The notes below the pieces were generated by a model. That model was not told the origin of the DNA. It saw nothing but the letters and a program-made list of their open reading frames with translations, and made no database searches. A program made the translations under genes and the position numbers. From the NCBI RefSeq assembly GCF_042649125.1, contig NZ_JBHRYQ010000001.1:3906001-3970000 (forward strand): DNA of 64,000 bases. The letters are read 5' to 3'. Numbering within the stretch: position 1 is the first letter of the stretch; the number at the start of each line of letters is the position of its first letter. Below, one piece after another: positions 1-7,892 of the stretch. Origin of the DNA: Leadbetterella lacunae (GTDB lineage Bacteria > Bacteroidota > Bacteroidia > Cytophagales > Spirosomataceae).

Positions 1-1
1 A

Positions 2-1405
2 CAAACTGGTCCTGCTGGAGGTGGTTGGGTTATTTATCCGCCCCTTAGTGCATTGAAGGAGGCTAACCCTGGTTCGGGTGATGGTATGACTTTATGGTTA
101 GTTGCCATGGCTTTGTTTATAGTTTCAAGTTTATTGGGTGGTATTAATTATGTTACTACGGTAATAAATTTAAGAACCAAGGGTATGTCAATGGACAAAA
201 TGCCTTTAACTATATGGGCGTTTACATTTACTGCTATATTGGGAATATTATCATTCCCTGTATTATTATCAGCTGCTTTGCTCTTAATTTTTGACAGAAG
301 TTTTGGTACGTCGTTTTACCTTTCTGATATTTATATAAATGGTCAAGCACTTCCAAATCAAGGTGGTTCGCCTATTTTATTCCAACACCTTTTCTGGTTC
401 CTTGGTCACCCTGAAGTTTATATTGTAATTCTTCCTGCATTAGGTTTAACTTCAGAAATTATTGCTACGAATTCTAGAAAACCAATTTTTGGTTACAAAG
501 CGATGATATTCTCGATGGCGGGTATTATGTTCCTTGCGTTTATTGTATGGGCTCACCACATGTTTATTACGGGTATGAATCCATTCCTTGGTTCAGTATT
601 TATGTTATTAACGCTTATTATCGCGGTTCCATCTGCTGTAAAAGGATTTAACTATATTACGACACTTTGGAAAGGCAATATAATCTTTACTCCTGCGATG
701 TTATTTGCCATAGGTTTAGTATCCTTCTTTATCTCTGGAGGTTTAACGGGTATTATATTAGGTAATAGTGCATTAGATATTCAGTTGCATGATACCTATT
801 TCGTTGTAGCTCATTTTCACTTGGTTATGGGTTCCGCTGCATTCTTCGGTATGATCGCTGGTGTTTACCATTGGTTCCCTAAGATGTTTGGTAAGATGAT
901 GAACAATACAATGGGATATGTTCATTTCTGGCTAACGTTTATAGGTGTATATCTTGTGTTTTTCCCTATGCACTACATCGGTATAGCAGGTTTCCCAAGA
1001 AGATATTACCAGTGGTCAGGTTTTGAAACATTTAGTTCATACGCTGATTTAAATAGTTTCATTTCGATTGCAGCTATCGTGACATTCTTTGCTCAGTTTA
1101 TTTTCATAGCAAACTTTATTTATTCTATTTTCTGGGGTAAGAAGGCAACTGCCAATCCTTGGAAGTCAAATACTTTAGAGTGGACTACGCCAATTGAGCC
1201 TGGTCATGGAAACTGGCCTGGAGAAATCCCTACGGTATATAGATGGCCATATGATTATTCAAAGCCAGGTGCTTCGGATGATTTCATACCTCAAAACGTT
1301 CCGTTCTCTGCAACTCCTGAGTCTAATTTGCCTGAGGAAAATGAGTTGATTAAAACAGAGAAAGAAGTAGAAGCAATCAAGTTCGATACTTCAATTCACG
1401 ATTAA
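2..1405 (+). CDS. ctaD: cytochrome c oxidase subunit I, 5'-truncated by window edge
   Basis: This is the catalytic subunit of an aa3-type heme-copper oxidase, which reduces oxygen to water and pumps protons in the inner membrane. The reading frame is open from base 2, so the start lies upstream; the TTG at 53 is internal, because residues before it (GPAGGGWVIYPPLSAL) are already typical subunit I. The motif HPEVY, the CuB ligand pair in WAHHMF, and HDTYFVVAHFH, which carries heme a3 and heme a ligands, are all present. Many hydrophobic segments follow, then a hydrophilic tail rich in acidic residues. It heads a cluster of heme A synthesis and oxidase genes, although a terminator separates it from ctaA. 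Identity is secure; only the N-terminus is missing. Confidence 0.97.
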   Translation, partial: QTGPAGGGWVIYPPLSALKEANPGSGDGMTLWLVAMALFIVSSLLGGINYVTTVINLRTKGMSMDKMPLTIWAFTFTAILGILSFPVLLSAALLLIFDRSFGTSFYLSDIYINGQALPNQGGSPILFQHLFWFLGHPEVYIVILPALGLTSEIIATNSRKPIFGYKAMIFSMAGIMFLAFIVWAHHMFITGMNPFLGSVFMLLTLIIAVPSAVKGFNYITTLWKGNIIFTPAMLFAIGLVSFFISGGLTGIILGNSALDIQLHDTYFVVAHFHLVMGSAAFFGMIAGVYHWFPKMFGKMMNNTMGYVHFWLTFIGVYLVFFPMHYIGIAGFPRRYYQWSGFETFSSYADLNSFISIAAIVTFFAQFIFIANFIYSIFWGKKATANPWKSNTLEWTTPIEPGHGNWPGEIPTVYRWPYDYSKPGASDDFIPQNVPFSATPESNLPEENELIKTEKEVEAIKFDTSIHD

Positions 1406-1424
1406 TATTTACGATGTAATATAT

Positions 1425-1470
1425 AAAGTACAATGGAGTGACTCAGTCTATTTCATTGTACTTTTTTTTA
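1425..1470 (+). terminator. intrinsic terminator after ctaD
   Basis: A perfect 11-bp inverted repeat, AAAGTACAATG at 1425-1435 and CATTGTACTTT at 1454-1464, is followed at once by a T run. It lies between ctaD and ctaA and would end or attenuate transcription of the oxidase genes before the heme A synthase. Confidence 0.85.
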
Positions 1471-1477
1471 TTTAAAG

Positions 1478-2425
1478 GTGGCTAAATTATTTAGAAGGTT
1501 CGGTATACTGACCATCATTACGGTAATTGTTTTAATTTTCGTAGGTGGTATCGTTAGGGCTACAGGCTCCGGAATGGGATGCCCTGATTGGCCAAAATGC
1601 TTCGGTATGTGGGTTCCGCCAACTCATGTGGACCAATTACCTCAAAACTACCAACAAGTTTTTGGAGCAAAACTTAAAGGAGAGGTTGTTTTTAACGCAG
1701 TTAAAACATGGATTGAATATGTAAATAGGCTCTTGGGAGTACTTACAGGTTTCTTTATTTTTTTGACTTTCATCTTTTCCTTTATAGCCTATAGGTTTTC
1801 TCAACCTAAAATTGTCATTCTCTCATTTGTTTCTTTTTTGTTAGTTGCTTTTGAAGGCTGGCTAGGCTCCAAAGTTGTTTCTTCGGAATTGCATCCTGTT
1901 TTAATTACAGTGCACATGCTTGTCTCGTTATTACTTTTGGGTATTTTGATAATGGTGATTTTGAAATCATACCAAATTCAGTTTAATAGGAAAAAGCCAG
2001 AAAAGCTATCCGCTATTTCATTTTTACTTATTATTAGTTTGATACTTTCTATAGGTCAAATAATTTTTGGTACTCAAATAAGAGAAGGTATAGATTTAAT
2101 TCAAAAAGCGTTGGGGTATGAGCTTAGAAATGAATGGATACAATCTGTAAAGGGTAAGGTTGTTTTTCATGCAATTTTGGCATTTGTTTTACTTGGTTTG
2201 CAATTGTTTATTGCTAAAAACATTAGGAAAAAAGACGCTACTGACTTTGTTAATAAATGGATCCGATTTATCACCTTTTCAATTTTAGTTAGTATATGTA
2301 GTGGCGGAGTTTTGAGTCTTTTAGGATTTCCGGCTTTTGTGCAACCCATTCACCTCGGTTTCTCTGTGATAATTGTCTCGTTACAATTCGTAGTTTATTT
2401 TTTACTTGAACCAGATCTTATCTAA
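1478..2425 (+). CDS. ctaA: heme A synthase, COX15/CtaA family
   Basis: This integral membrane enzyme oxidises the C8 methyl group of heme O to give heme A for the oxidase encoded next to it. The 315 residues hold about eight membrane segments. The first loop carries a cysteine pair in GCPDWPKC, as in the type with a redox cysteine loop. Heme-ligand histidines sit in HPVLITVHM, VVFHAI and QPIHLGF. The start is a GTG at 1478, directly after the ctaD terminator; no ATG fits the frame nearby, and the residues after GTG form the expected basic N-terminus before the first helix. It is followed 24 bases later by ctaB, which makes its substrate. Confidence is high. Confidence 0.93.
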   Translation: MAKLFRRFGILTIITVIVLIFVGGIVRATGSGMGCPDWPKCFGMWVPPTHVDQLPQNYQQVFGAKLKGEVVFNAVKTWIEYVNRLLGVLTGFFIFLTFIFSFIAYRFSQPKIVILSFVSFLLVAFEGWLGSKVVSSELHPVLITVHMLVSLLLLGILIMVILKSYQIQFNRKKPEKLSAISFLLIISLILSIGQIIFGTQIREGIDLIQKALGYELRNEWIQSVKGKVVFHAILAFVLLGLQLFIAKNIRKKDATDFVNKWIRFITFSILVSICSGGVLSLLGFPAFVQPIHLGFSVIIVSLQFVVYFLLEPDLI

Positions 2426-2449
2426 AGGGTTTTAATTAACAATATAGTT

Positions 2450-3301
2450 TTGAACAAATTTAAGGCATATTTTGATCTTACTAAGTTTAGGCTTTCTATG
2501 ACAGTGGTATTTTCTAGCTGTTTTGGTTTTGGTCTTGCTAGTACACATATAAATTATCTCGATTTATTGATTTTTGGCACCTGTGCTTTTTTTGTTACTG
2601 CAGGGGCTAATATTATCAATCAGGTAAAAGAAGTTGAGTTGGATAAATTAATGGATAGAACCGTCAATAGGCCACTTCCTTCTGGAAGGTTAACAAAAAA
2701 GGAGGCTATTATTTTTGGTGCTATTGTTTCCATTTCCGCATTGTTAATTTTACTTTTTAAATTTAACTGGCAGGCTTCTTTGTTGTCGCTAATCTCACTA
2801 ATTCTTTATGGGTTTGTATATACACCTTTAAAGCGTGTGGGACCAATTGCTGTTGCAGTAGGGGCACTTCCGGGTGCATTTCCGCCTATGATTGGATGGT
2901 TGGCATCTTCAGGCCATTTTGGTCTTGAGCCGGGTATTTTATTTGCAATTCAGTTTTTCTGGCAATTCCCTCATTTTTGGGCCATTGCCTGGGTATTAGA
3001 TGATGATTATGCAAAAGCGGGTTTTAAGCTTTTGCCATCTTCCGGAGGTAAAAATTTAAACTCTGCGATTCAGATAACCATATACACTTTGTTTTTGTTA
3101 CCCTTGTGTTGGGTTCCGTATTACTTAAATATGACAGGGATTAATTCCGGTTTTATAGCCTTAGTCTGTGGAATATTATTTTTAGTACAAACCCTACACC
3201 TTATGAGGCAAAGAAGTAAAAAAGCCGCTCTGCAATTGATGTTTGGCTCTTTCCTTTATTTGCCTATTGTTCAAATTGCGTATTTAATGGATAAATTATA
3301 A
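2450..3301 (+). CDS. ctaB: protoheme IX farnesyltransferase (heme O synthase)
   Basis: This UbiA-superfamily membrane prenyltransferase adds a farnesyl group to heme B to give heme O, the substrate of CtaA. The 283 residues hold seven to nine membrane segments. The Mg-diphosphate-binding region appears as NIINQVKEVELDKLMDRTVN followed by RPLPSGR, with a second acidic cluster at VLDDDYAKAG. The likely start is TTG at 2450, since no in-frame ATG lies near the N-terminus (MNKFKAYFDLTKFRLS is the usual family beginning). It stops one base before the next gene's ATG, so the two are probably co-transcribed. Confidence 0.93.
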   Translation: MNKFKAYFDLTKFRLSMTVVFSSCFGFGLASTHINYLDLLIFGTCAFFVTAGANIINQVKEVELDKLMDRTVNRPLPSGRLTKKEAIIFGAIVSISALLILLFKFNWQASLLSLISLILYGFVYTPLKRVGPIAVAVGALPGAFPPMIGWLASSGHFGLEPGILFAIQFFWQFPHFWAIAWVLDDDYAKAGFKLLPSSGGKNLNSAIQITIYTLFLLPLCWVPYYLNMTGINSGFIALVCGILFLVQTLHLMRQRSKKAALQLMFGSFLYLPIVQIAYLMDKL

Positions 3302-3302
3302 A

Positions 3303-3881
3303 ATGAAAAATAAAAGTTTAGTTCAAGAACCTAAGCCAATTCTTACCGTAAATAAATGGAAATTTATTGTTTGGCTTTTTATTATAACTATCGTAATGTT
3401 GTTTGCCTCTCAAACTAGTGCATACCTTGTGCGTAGGGCTGAAGGAAACTGGACGGAGTTTCAAATTCCGATGATTTTCTGGTATTCTACTGGTGTTTTG
3501 CTATTGAGTAGCGTATTTATGCATTTTGCTGTTAGGTCAACAAAAAAAGATAATTTTGCCGCTTTGAAAATAAATATAAGTGCAGCTTTTGCACTTGGTA
3601 TGATTTTTCTAGTAATGCAATATATAGGATGGCAAGAATTGCAAGCCCAAGGAATATATTTAAAGGGTAATCCTGCAGGGTCGTTTTATTATATTTTAAC
3701 GGGTTTACACGGTTTTCACTTAATTACAGGTTTGGTGGTTATGCTTTTTGCATTTTGGGCCAGTATGAAAATGACTATTCATTCCAAAAACTTGATTAGA
3801 ATTCAGGTTTGTGCCACCTATTGGCACTTTTTGGATTTACTTTGGCTGTATCTTTTTGTATTTTTATTGTTTTTTAGATAA
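3303..3881 (+). CDS. heme-copper oxidase subunit III family protein (short form)
   Basis: This 192-residue membrane protein belongs to the cytochrome c oxidase subunit III / CyoC family and has about five helices. Typical features are GLHGFHLITG in the middle and ATYWHFLDLLWLYLF at the end. It starts at an ATG one base after ctaB. A longer subunit III gene follows at 3965, so the cluster holds two, and a third lies at 27300-27884 on the other strand. The short form lacks the two N-terminal helices of mitochondrial subunit III. It could be a true oxidase subunit or an assembly-related paralogue; the sequence does not decide this. Confidence 0.88.
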   Translation: MKNKSLVQEPKPILTVNKWKFIVWLFIITIVMLFASQTSAYLVRRAEGNWTEFQIPMIFWYSTGVLLLSSVFMHFAVRSTKKDNFAALKINISAAFALGMIFLVMQYIGWQELQAQGIYLKGNPAGSFYYILTGLHGFHLITGLVVMLFAFWASMKMTIHSKNLIRIQVCATYWHFLDLLWLYLFVFLLFFR

Positions 3882-3929
3882 AATTTCATTCTCAACCAAT
3901 ATTTTTAAGGCAAATACAAAATCATTTTT

Positions 3930-3937
3930 TAAATTTG
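3930..3937 (+). promoter_or_regulatory. possible -7 element upstream of second subunit III gene
   Basis: TAAATTTG matches the Bacteroidota -7 consensus TAnnTTTG and lies 27 bases before the ATG at 3965, in the only sizeable gap of the cluster (83 bases). No clear TTG is seen at the -33 position, so this is only a candidate internal promoter. Confidence 0.35.
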
Positions 3938-3964
3938 TCACGAAATTATAATTAGTTAACATTT

Positions 3965-4726
3965 ATGGCAGTAGCAAAACCTTCTTTAAATCCTGAACAT
4001 CTGCTTTGGCAGGGTGGTACTCAACCTATGAAAGTTGGATATGGTAAATTAATGATGTGGATATTTCTCCTATCAGATACCTTTACTTTTTCAGCATTAT
4101 TAATTTCATACGGATTAGTTCGCTACAGTTTTCCAAGTTTTAAAGATATTGTGCCCGACATGACACATAAAACCTTTGAACTGTCTCAAACTTATTGGCC
4201 AGTACCAGAAAAGGTTTTTGAAGCAGTACCTTTCCTACACGGTATCTCCCTTCCGTTAGTGTTTGTGGGTTTGATGACTTTTATTCTTATTTTTAGTTCT
4301 GTTACTATGGTGTTAGCGGTAGAAGCGGGCCACAGAAGAGATAAGGCGGATGTGGAAAAATGGATGCTTTGGACAATCTTAGGTGGATTTACTTTCCTAG
4401 GTTCTCAGGCTTGGGAATGGTCTCATTTTATTCATGGTTCAGCTGAAGGCTTTACAATGGCGAATGGACTTAAAGTATTTGGAGCTAATCTAACCCAAAA
4501 TGAATATGGCCCTGCAGCGTTCGCAGATTTCTTTTTCTTCATAACAGGTTTTCATGGTACTCACGTACTTTCCGGTGTTATTCTCAATATTATTATATTT
4601 TATAATGCTTCAAATGGGGTTTATGAAAAAAGAGGACACTATGAAATGTTAGAAAAAGTTGGTTTATACTGGCACTTTGTAGATCTTGTTTGGGTATTCG
4701 TATTTACATTCTTTTATTTGGTTTAG
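3965..4726 (+). CDS. ctaE: cytochrome c oxidase subunit III
   Basis: This is the structural subunit III of the aa3-type oxidase, 253 residues with about six to seven membrane helices. The N-terminal KLMMWIFLLSDTFTFSALL, the central GSQAWEWSHFI and the C-terminal GFHGTHVLSGV and LYWHFVDLVWVFVF are all family motifs. An insert of about 40 residues between the first helices (VPDMTHKTFELSQTYWPVPE) is seen in Bacteroidota versions. It is followed 22 bases later by the subunit IV gene. A possible promoter lies in the gap before it. Confidence 0.92.
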   Translation: MAVAKPSLNPEHLLWQGGTQPMKVGYGKLMMWIFLLSDTFTFSALLISYGLVRYSFPSFKDIVPDMTHKTFELSQTYWPVPEKVFEAVPFLHGISLPLVFVGLMTFILIFSSVTMVLAVEAGHRRDKADVEKWMLWTILGGFTFLGSQAWEWSHFIHGSAEGFTMANGLKVFGANLTQNEYGPAAFADFFFFITGFHGTHVLSGVILNIIIFYNASNGVYEKRGHYEMLEKVGLYWHFVDLVWVFVFTFFYLV

Positions 4727-4748
4727 AATTTTTTAAAAATATTATATT

Positions 4749-5072
4749 ATGAGCGATCATACAGTTAGCAACGGAGAAAAACAAAAGCCACAGACCAAAG
4801 CTCTTTGGCGTGTATTTTGGATTCTATTGGCTTTGACGGCAGTTGAATTTGCAATTGCATTTGGACTTGATACGGACACTTTCAAATGGACTAAGATTAT
4901 TATATTTATTATAATGACAATTGTCAAAGCTTACTTTATTGTAGGGAACTTTATGCACCTTAGGGATGAGGTTAAATCTCTAATTTGGACGGTTATTTTG
5001 CCTGCAATGTTTGTAGTTTGGTTACTGGTAGCACTTATTGTAGAAGGCGGTTATATAGGCCTTGTAAGATAA
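4749..5072 (+). CDS. cytochrome c oxidase subunit IV (prokaryotic type)
   Basis: This 107-residue protein has three hydrophobic segments and the pattern IVKAYFIVGNFMHLRDE, typical of the COX4 pro / CyoD-like small subunit that stabilises the oxidase. The N-terminal 20 residues are hydrophilic. It lies between subunit III and SCO1, as expected for an oxidase operon, with seven bases to the next start. It contributes no catalytic residues. Confidence 0.88.
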   Translation: MSDHTVSNGEKQKPQTKALWRVFWILLALTAVEFAIAFGLDTDTFKWTKIIIFIIMTIVKAYFIVGNFMHLRDEVKSLIWTVILPAMFVVWLLVALIVEGGYIGLVR

Positions 5073-5079
5073 AAAAAAC

Positions 5080-5784
5080 ATGTTTAAAAATATATCGAAG
5101 ACCGGAATACTCCTTGCAATATTGGGTGTTCCGGCTTTTGTTTTTATATTCCTTAAGATTTTCGGGAAAAATAATTTTGACTTACCTTACTATTTCCCCA
5201 AAATTGGTGATAATGGACAGGTGGTTATTTCAAAAGGGGATACTTTATTTAATCAGGTGCCTGATTTTGAATTATTAGATCAAGATAGTTTACAATACTC
5301 GAGTAAAACTAACAGTGGGAAAATTAGAGTGGTGAGTTTTTTCTTTTCTCGTTGTGGTACTATTTGCCCTACGACCAATGAAAACCTCAACCGAATTCTA
5401 GAAAATTTCAAAGCTATTCCTGAGTTTGAAGTTGAGTCTATAACGGTAGATCCTATTTATGACACACCTTCGGTATTGAAAAAGTATGCTTCTCAGTTTG
5501 ATAATAGTAAAGGAAATTGGCATTTTTTAACTGGCGATAAATCATACATTTATGATTTGGCAATCAAAGGCTTTAAATTACCTGTAGCAGATGCCACTGA
5601 ATATGATTCAAATATTACCAACATCGACGAAACCTTTATTCATTCTGATAAGTTATTATTAGTAGATCAGGATGGTTTTTTTAGGGGGATTTATTCGGGG
5701 ACGGATAAGTTTGAAATAGATAGGCTAATGGTTGAGGTAAAGGTTTTAATTACAAAATTAGATGATGGAAAAAGTAGGCAATAA
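5080..5784 (+). CDS. SCO1/SenC family copper chaperone
   Basis: This membrane-anchored thioredoxin-fold protein delivers copper to the CuA site of the oxidase. The 234 residues begin with one membrane anchor (about residues 9-28), and the fold faces the periplasm. The copper ligands are visible: Cys92 and Cys96 in SRCGTICP and His188 in FIHSD. Typical DPIYDTP and LLLVDQDG motifs are present. It overlaps the next gene by 23 bases, which points to translational coupling. Confidence 0.93.
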   Translation: MFKNISKTGILLAILGVPAFVFIFLKIFGKNNFDLPYYFPKIGDNGQVVISKGDTLFNQVPDFELLDQDSLQYSSKTNSGKIRVVSFFFSRCGTICPTTNENLNRILENFKAIPEFEVESITVDPIYDTPSVLKKYASQFDNSKGNWHFLTGDKSYIYDLAIKGFKLPVADATEYDSNITNIDETFIHSDKLLLVDQDGFFRGIYSGTDKFEIDRLMVEVKVLITKLDDGKSRQ

Positions 5785-6298
5785 GGCTTCTTTAAAAGTA
5801 ATAAATATTCTTTCAATAGTTATTCCAGTTGTGGTTGCTGTTTTGTTGGGAATTCAAAATAAGGTAAATCTTGGCGATTGGACAAAGGCTTTACCAAAGC
5901 TTAATGCTATAATAAATACCATAACTGCCATTTTGTTGATTTTGGGCTTAGTATTGATTAAGCAACGTAAAATTGCACTACACAAACGAGTTATGACTTT
6001 AGCGTTTACTTTTGGTGGCTTTTTTCTAGTATTTTATGTGCTTTATCATTTATCAAATGCTTCCACGCCGTTTGGTGGACAAGGAGCTATTCGCTATTTC
6101 TATTATTTTAATTTAATAACGCATATTGTTTGTTCATTGGTAGTACTACCTTTTGTGTTACGAGCATTTTATTTTGGATTAAATAGAATGGATGCACAAC
6201 ATATGAAAGTTACTAAAATTGCGTTTCCTTTATGGTTGTATGTTTCAATCACCGGTGTAATCGCCTATTTGATGATTTCACCTTATTACATGTTTTGA
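5762..6298 (+). CDS. DUF420 family membrane protein
   Basis: This 178-residue protein has about four to five membrane helices. Histidines in KIALHKRVM, VLYHL and LITHIVCS are placed as in the DUF420 family (YozB-like), which often lies beside SCO1 and oxidase genes. Its role is not known; association with oxidase assembly is inferred from context. Translation may start at ATG 5762 or ATG 5765, both inside the end of the SCO1 gene. The stop is one base before the next ATG. Confidence 0.85.
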   Translation: MMEKVGNKASLKVINILSIVIPVVVAVLLGIQNKVNLGDWTKALPKLNAIINTITAILLILGLVLIKQRKIALHKRVMTLAFTFGGFFLVFYVLYHLSNASTPFGGQGAIRYFYYFNLITHIVCSLVVLPFVLRAFYFGLNRMDAQHMKVTKIAFPLWLYVSITGVIAYLMISPYYMF

Positions 6299-6299
6299 T

Positions 6300-6578
6300 A
6301 TGAAAAAAATAGTTGTTTTAACTTTGGGTTTTATAATGTTGGTTTCGGTATCAACCTTTGCTCAATGTGCCATGTGTCAAGCATCTGTAACGAGTAACTT
6401 GAGTGAAGGTAGGGGAGGCGTTATTGGAACTGGACTTAACTTTGGTATACTATACCTTTTATTAACGCCCTATTTTTTGATCGGAGCCTTAATATTTATG
6501 TGGTACCGTACCGGAAAAAAAGAATTAAGAGAAAGGCTTGCAATAGAATCAAGACTGAAAGAAATTTTCAGAAAGTAA
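6300..6578 (+). CDS. small membrane protein with CxxC motif, oxidase cluster
   Basis: This 92-residue protein has a cleavable signal sequence or first helix (residues 1-21, ending SVSTFAQ), then directly CAMCQ, a short loop, a second helix (about residues 47-69) and a basic tail. The CxxC lies where it would face the periplasm. It is the last gene of the oxidase cluster, one base after the DUF420 gene and before a clear terminator. I do not know an assigned function. Its place and cysteines make a role in copper handling or thiol chemistry during oxidase assembly plausible, but that is inference. Confidence 0.8.
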   Translation: MKKIVVLTLGFIMLVSVSTFAQCAMCQASVTSNLSEGRGGVIGTGLNFGILYLLLTPYFLIGALIFMWYRTGKKELRERLAIESRLKEIFRK

Positions 6579-6603
6579 TAGTAAAGTTTTTAAATAGATA
6601 TTG

Positions 6604-6637
6604 AAGAGAAGTTAGAGATAGCTTCTCTTTTTTTTAT
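6604..6637 (+). terminator. intrinsic terminator ending the oxidase cluster
   Basis: AAGAGAAG (6604-6611) and CTTCTCTT (6622-6629) form an 8-bp stem, followed by a run of nine T. It marks the end of the cytochrome oxidase operon. Confidence 0.85.
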
Positions 6638-6668
6638 TTACAATCTGAATGCGGTGTTTGTTATTTGA

Positions 6669-6776
6669 CTTAACTTTGAAGCGATAGAAATCTTAAGATC
6701 GGACGACAAAAACGTAGTCAAAACGCTTATTGACGCTCTTATTACTAAAAGTCAAGTGCAAGCATTAGTTGATTGA
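6669..6776 (+). pseudogene. remnant of an XRE-family regulator C-terminus
   Basis: This frame is open only from the stop at 6666 to a TGA at 6774 and has no start codon. It encodes about 35 residues ending DALITKSQVQALVD, after an acidic and basic stretch (LRSDDKNVVKTLI). In my reading this resembles the C-terminal tail of small helix-turn-helix XRE regulators of Bacteroidota, in which a DDKK...LIDALI helix is common. The DNA-binding part is absent. It lies next to a truncated RHS gene, consistent with a deletion scar. The family call is a recollection of pattern, not a search result. Confidence 0.45.
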
Positions 6777-6787
6777 GATTATGGATA

Positions 6788-7114
6788 TTATAATGGATAA
6801 TCGCACCTCCATGGGTATGTGAAGTTTATTAGGGGAATGTTTAATTCACCTAATAAAGAAATTAATTCTTCCTTATTTTTAACATAAAATCCTTTCTGAT
6901 TTAATTTATCCTCTTCCGAAAAATATTCGTTTGTAAGTTCTATTTTTAGTTCAAACTGTAATACGGTAAATTTATACATTGAAGTTTTATCCGATTTTAA
7001 AGGATAAATTGCAATCCATTTTCTTAAACCTTTATTTGAGGTTTTTAACTCTGCAGCTATGTAATTACCTTGTAAATACAGGCTATTCCAAACATCTATT
7101 TTAAACTCTTGCAT
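6788..7114 (-). CDS. putative immunity protein of the RHS tip module
   Basis: This 108-residue protein is soluble, with no signal peptide or membrane segment and no motif I recognise. It starts two bases after the stop of the RHS tip gene, in the same direction. That is the usual arrangement of a polymorphic toxin and its cognate immunity protein, and its size and acidic C-terminal half fit such proteins. The function is inferred from position only. It ends PWRCDYPL just beside the XRE remnant. Confidence 0.6.
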   Translation of the reverse strand: MQEFKIDVWNSLYLQGNYIAAELKTSNKGLRKWIAIYPLKSDKTSMYKFTVLQFELKIELTNEYFSEEDKLNQKGFYVKNKEELISLLGELNIPLINFTYPWRCDYPL

Positions 7115-7116
7115 AG

Positions 7117-7809
7117 TTATTCAAAGAAAATTCTAATTATGTTACCAATTTCGTCATGAATCTGTAAATGCTTTGTTGCATCATGAGCATTGGAAGCAGA
7201 ATGGTTCAAGGTTCTTCCAGAAGAATCAACTGCATCATCCCAATTGTATGTACCAGCCTTGCCAGAAAAGTCTTTTGTTTCCTTAGCTGACTTCTCTGTA
7301 GTATTTTTAAATCCCTTACCTTGGAATATTCTTAAAAACAATTCTTCAGCTTCGGCTCTAGAGGCTACTCTAACAACTTTTTTGCCATTCTGTAATTCAC
7401 CAGCAATCCTAGATAATTTTAGACTTGACCAAGAAATAAGTTTTACCCCTTTGCTAATACCTATATCAGGGGGAGTTCCCATTACAGAATTATAATAATC
7501 TTGAAGAACTCCTTTGTAATTTACGGATCGACCATCATAATAGGTTCTGTTTCCATTCCAGACTTGGTCAAACCAGCCCCAAAAGCCTGAAACTTGATTC
7601 ATAACTTGGGTTCCAGAATTTGAATTGCTACTTGCTCTTACAACGACAGGATTTAATAAAACATCATCACTGTTTGGATTAAAGCTATTCCAATTCAAAT
7701 CATCTACATGAACGGTGCTATCACCATTCGGATCAACGTACATGATAGGATTATTTAAGGCGTAAGAATAAGAAGTAGTGTATTCAAAAACATCCGCCAA
7801 CGGATCCAC
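7117..7809 (-). CDS. orphan RHS C-terminal tip (truncated core plus toxin-like domain)
   Basis: The first 30 residues, DPLADVFEYTTSYSYALNNP followed by IMYVDPNGD, are the end of an RHS repeat-associated core, the point after which variable toxin domains begin. The rest of the RHS protein is missing: upstream the frame reads only F-N-W before a TAA, so GTG 7809 is the only nominal start. The variable part (about residues 31-230) ends in a histidine-rich block, TLNHSASNAHDATKHLQIHD, then IIRIFFE, which may hold catalytic residues. I cannot assign the toxin family. The module is either a silent orphan cassette or a decayed gene; a neighbouring probable immunity gene is intact. Confidence 0.6.
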   Translation of the reverse strand: MDPLADVFEYTTSYSYALNNPIMYVDPNGDSTVHVDDLNWNSFNPNSDDVLLNPVVVRASSNSNSGTQVMNQVSGFWGWFDQVWNGNRTYYDGRSVNYKGVLQDYYNSVMGTPPDIGISKGVKLISWSSLKLSRIAGELQNGKKVVRVASRAEAEELFLRIFQGKGFKNTTEKSAKETKDFSGKAGTYNWDDAVDSSGRTLNHSASNAHDATKHLQIHDEIGNIIRIFFE

Positions 7810-7844
7810 CCAATTAAATTACTAACCCCAAAACCGTCAGTCCA

Positions 7845-7876
7845 CAAAAAAAGCGACTCAAGGTCGCTTTTTTTAT
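7845..7876. terminator. bidirectional intrinsic terminator
   Basis: A short G+C-rich stem, AGCGAC/GTCGCT with five-base loop TCAAG, is flanked by A and T runs that extend the stem on both sides (about 7847-7857 and 7863-7873). It lies 20 bases after the stop of the OmpA-like gene and can act on either strand. Confidence 0.8.
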
Positions 7877-7892
7877 TTTATGATCGATAATG

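Noticed and set aside
4985..5278. A plus-strand frame spanning the subunit IV and SCO1 genes
   Set aside because: It overlaps two genes with clear family motifs and has none of its own.
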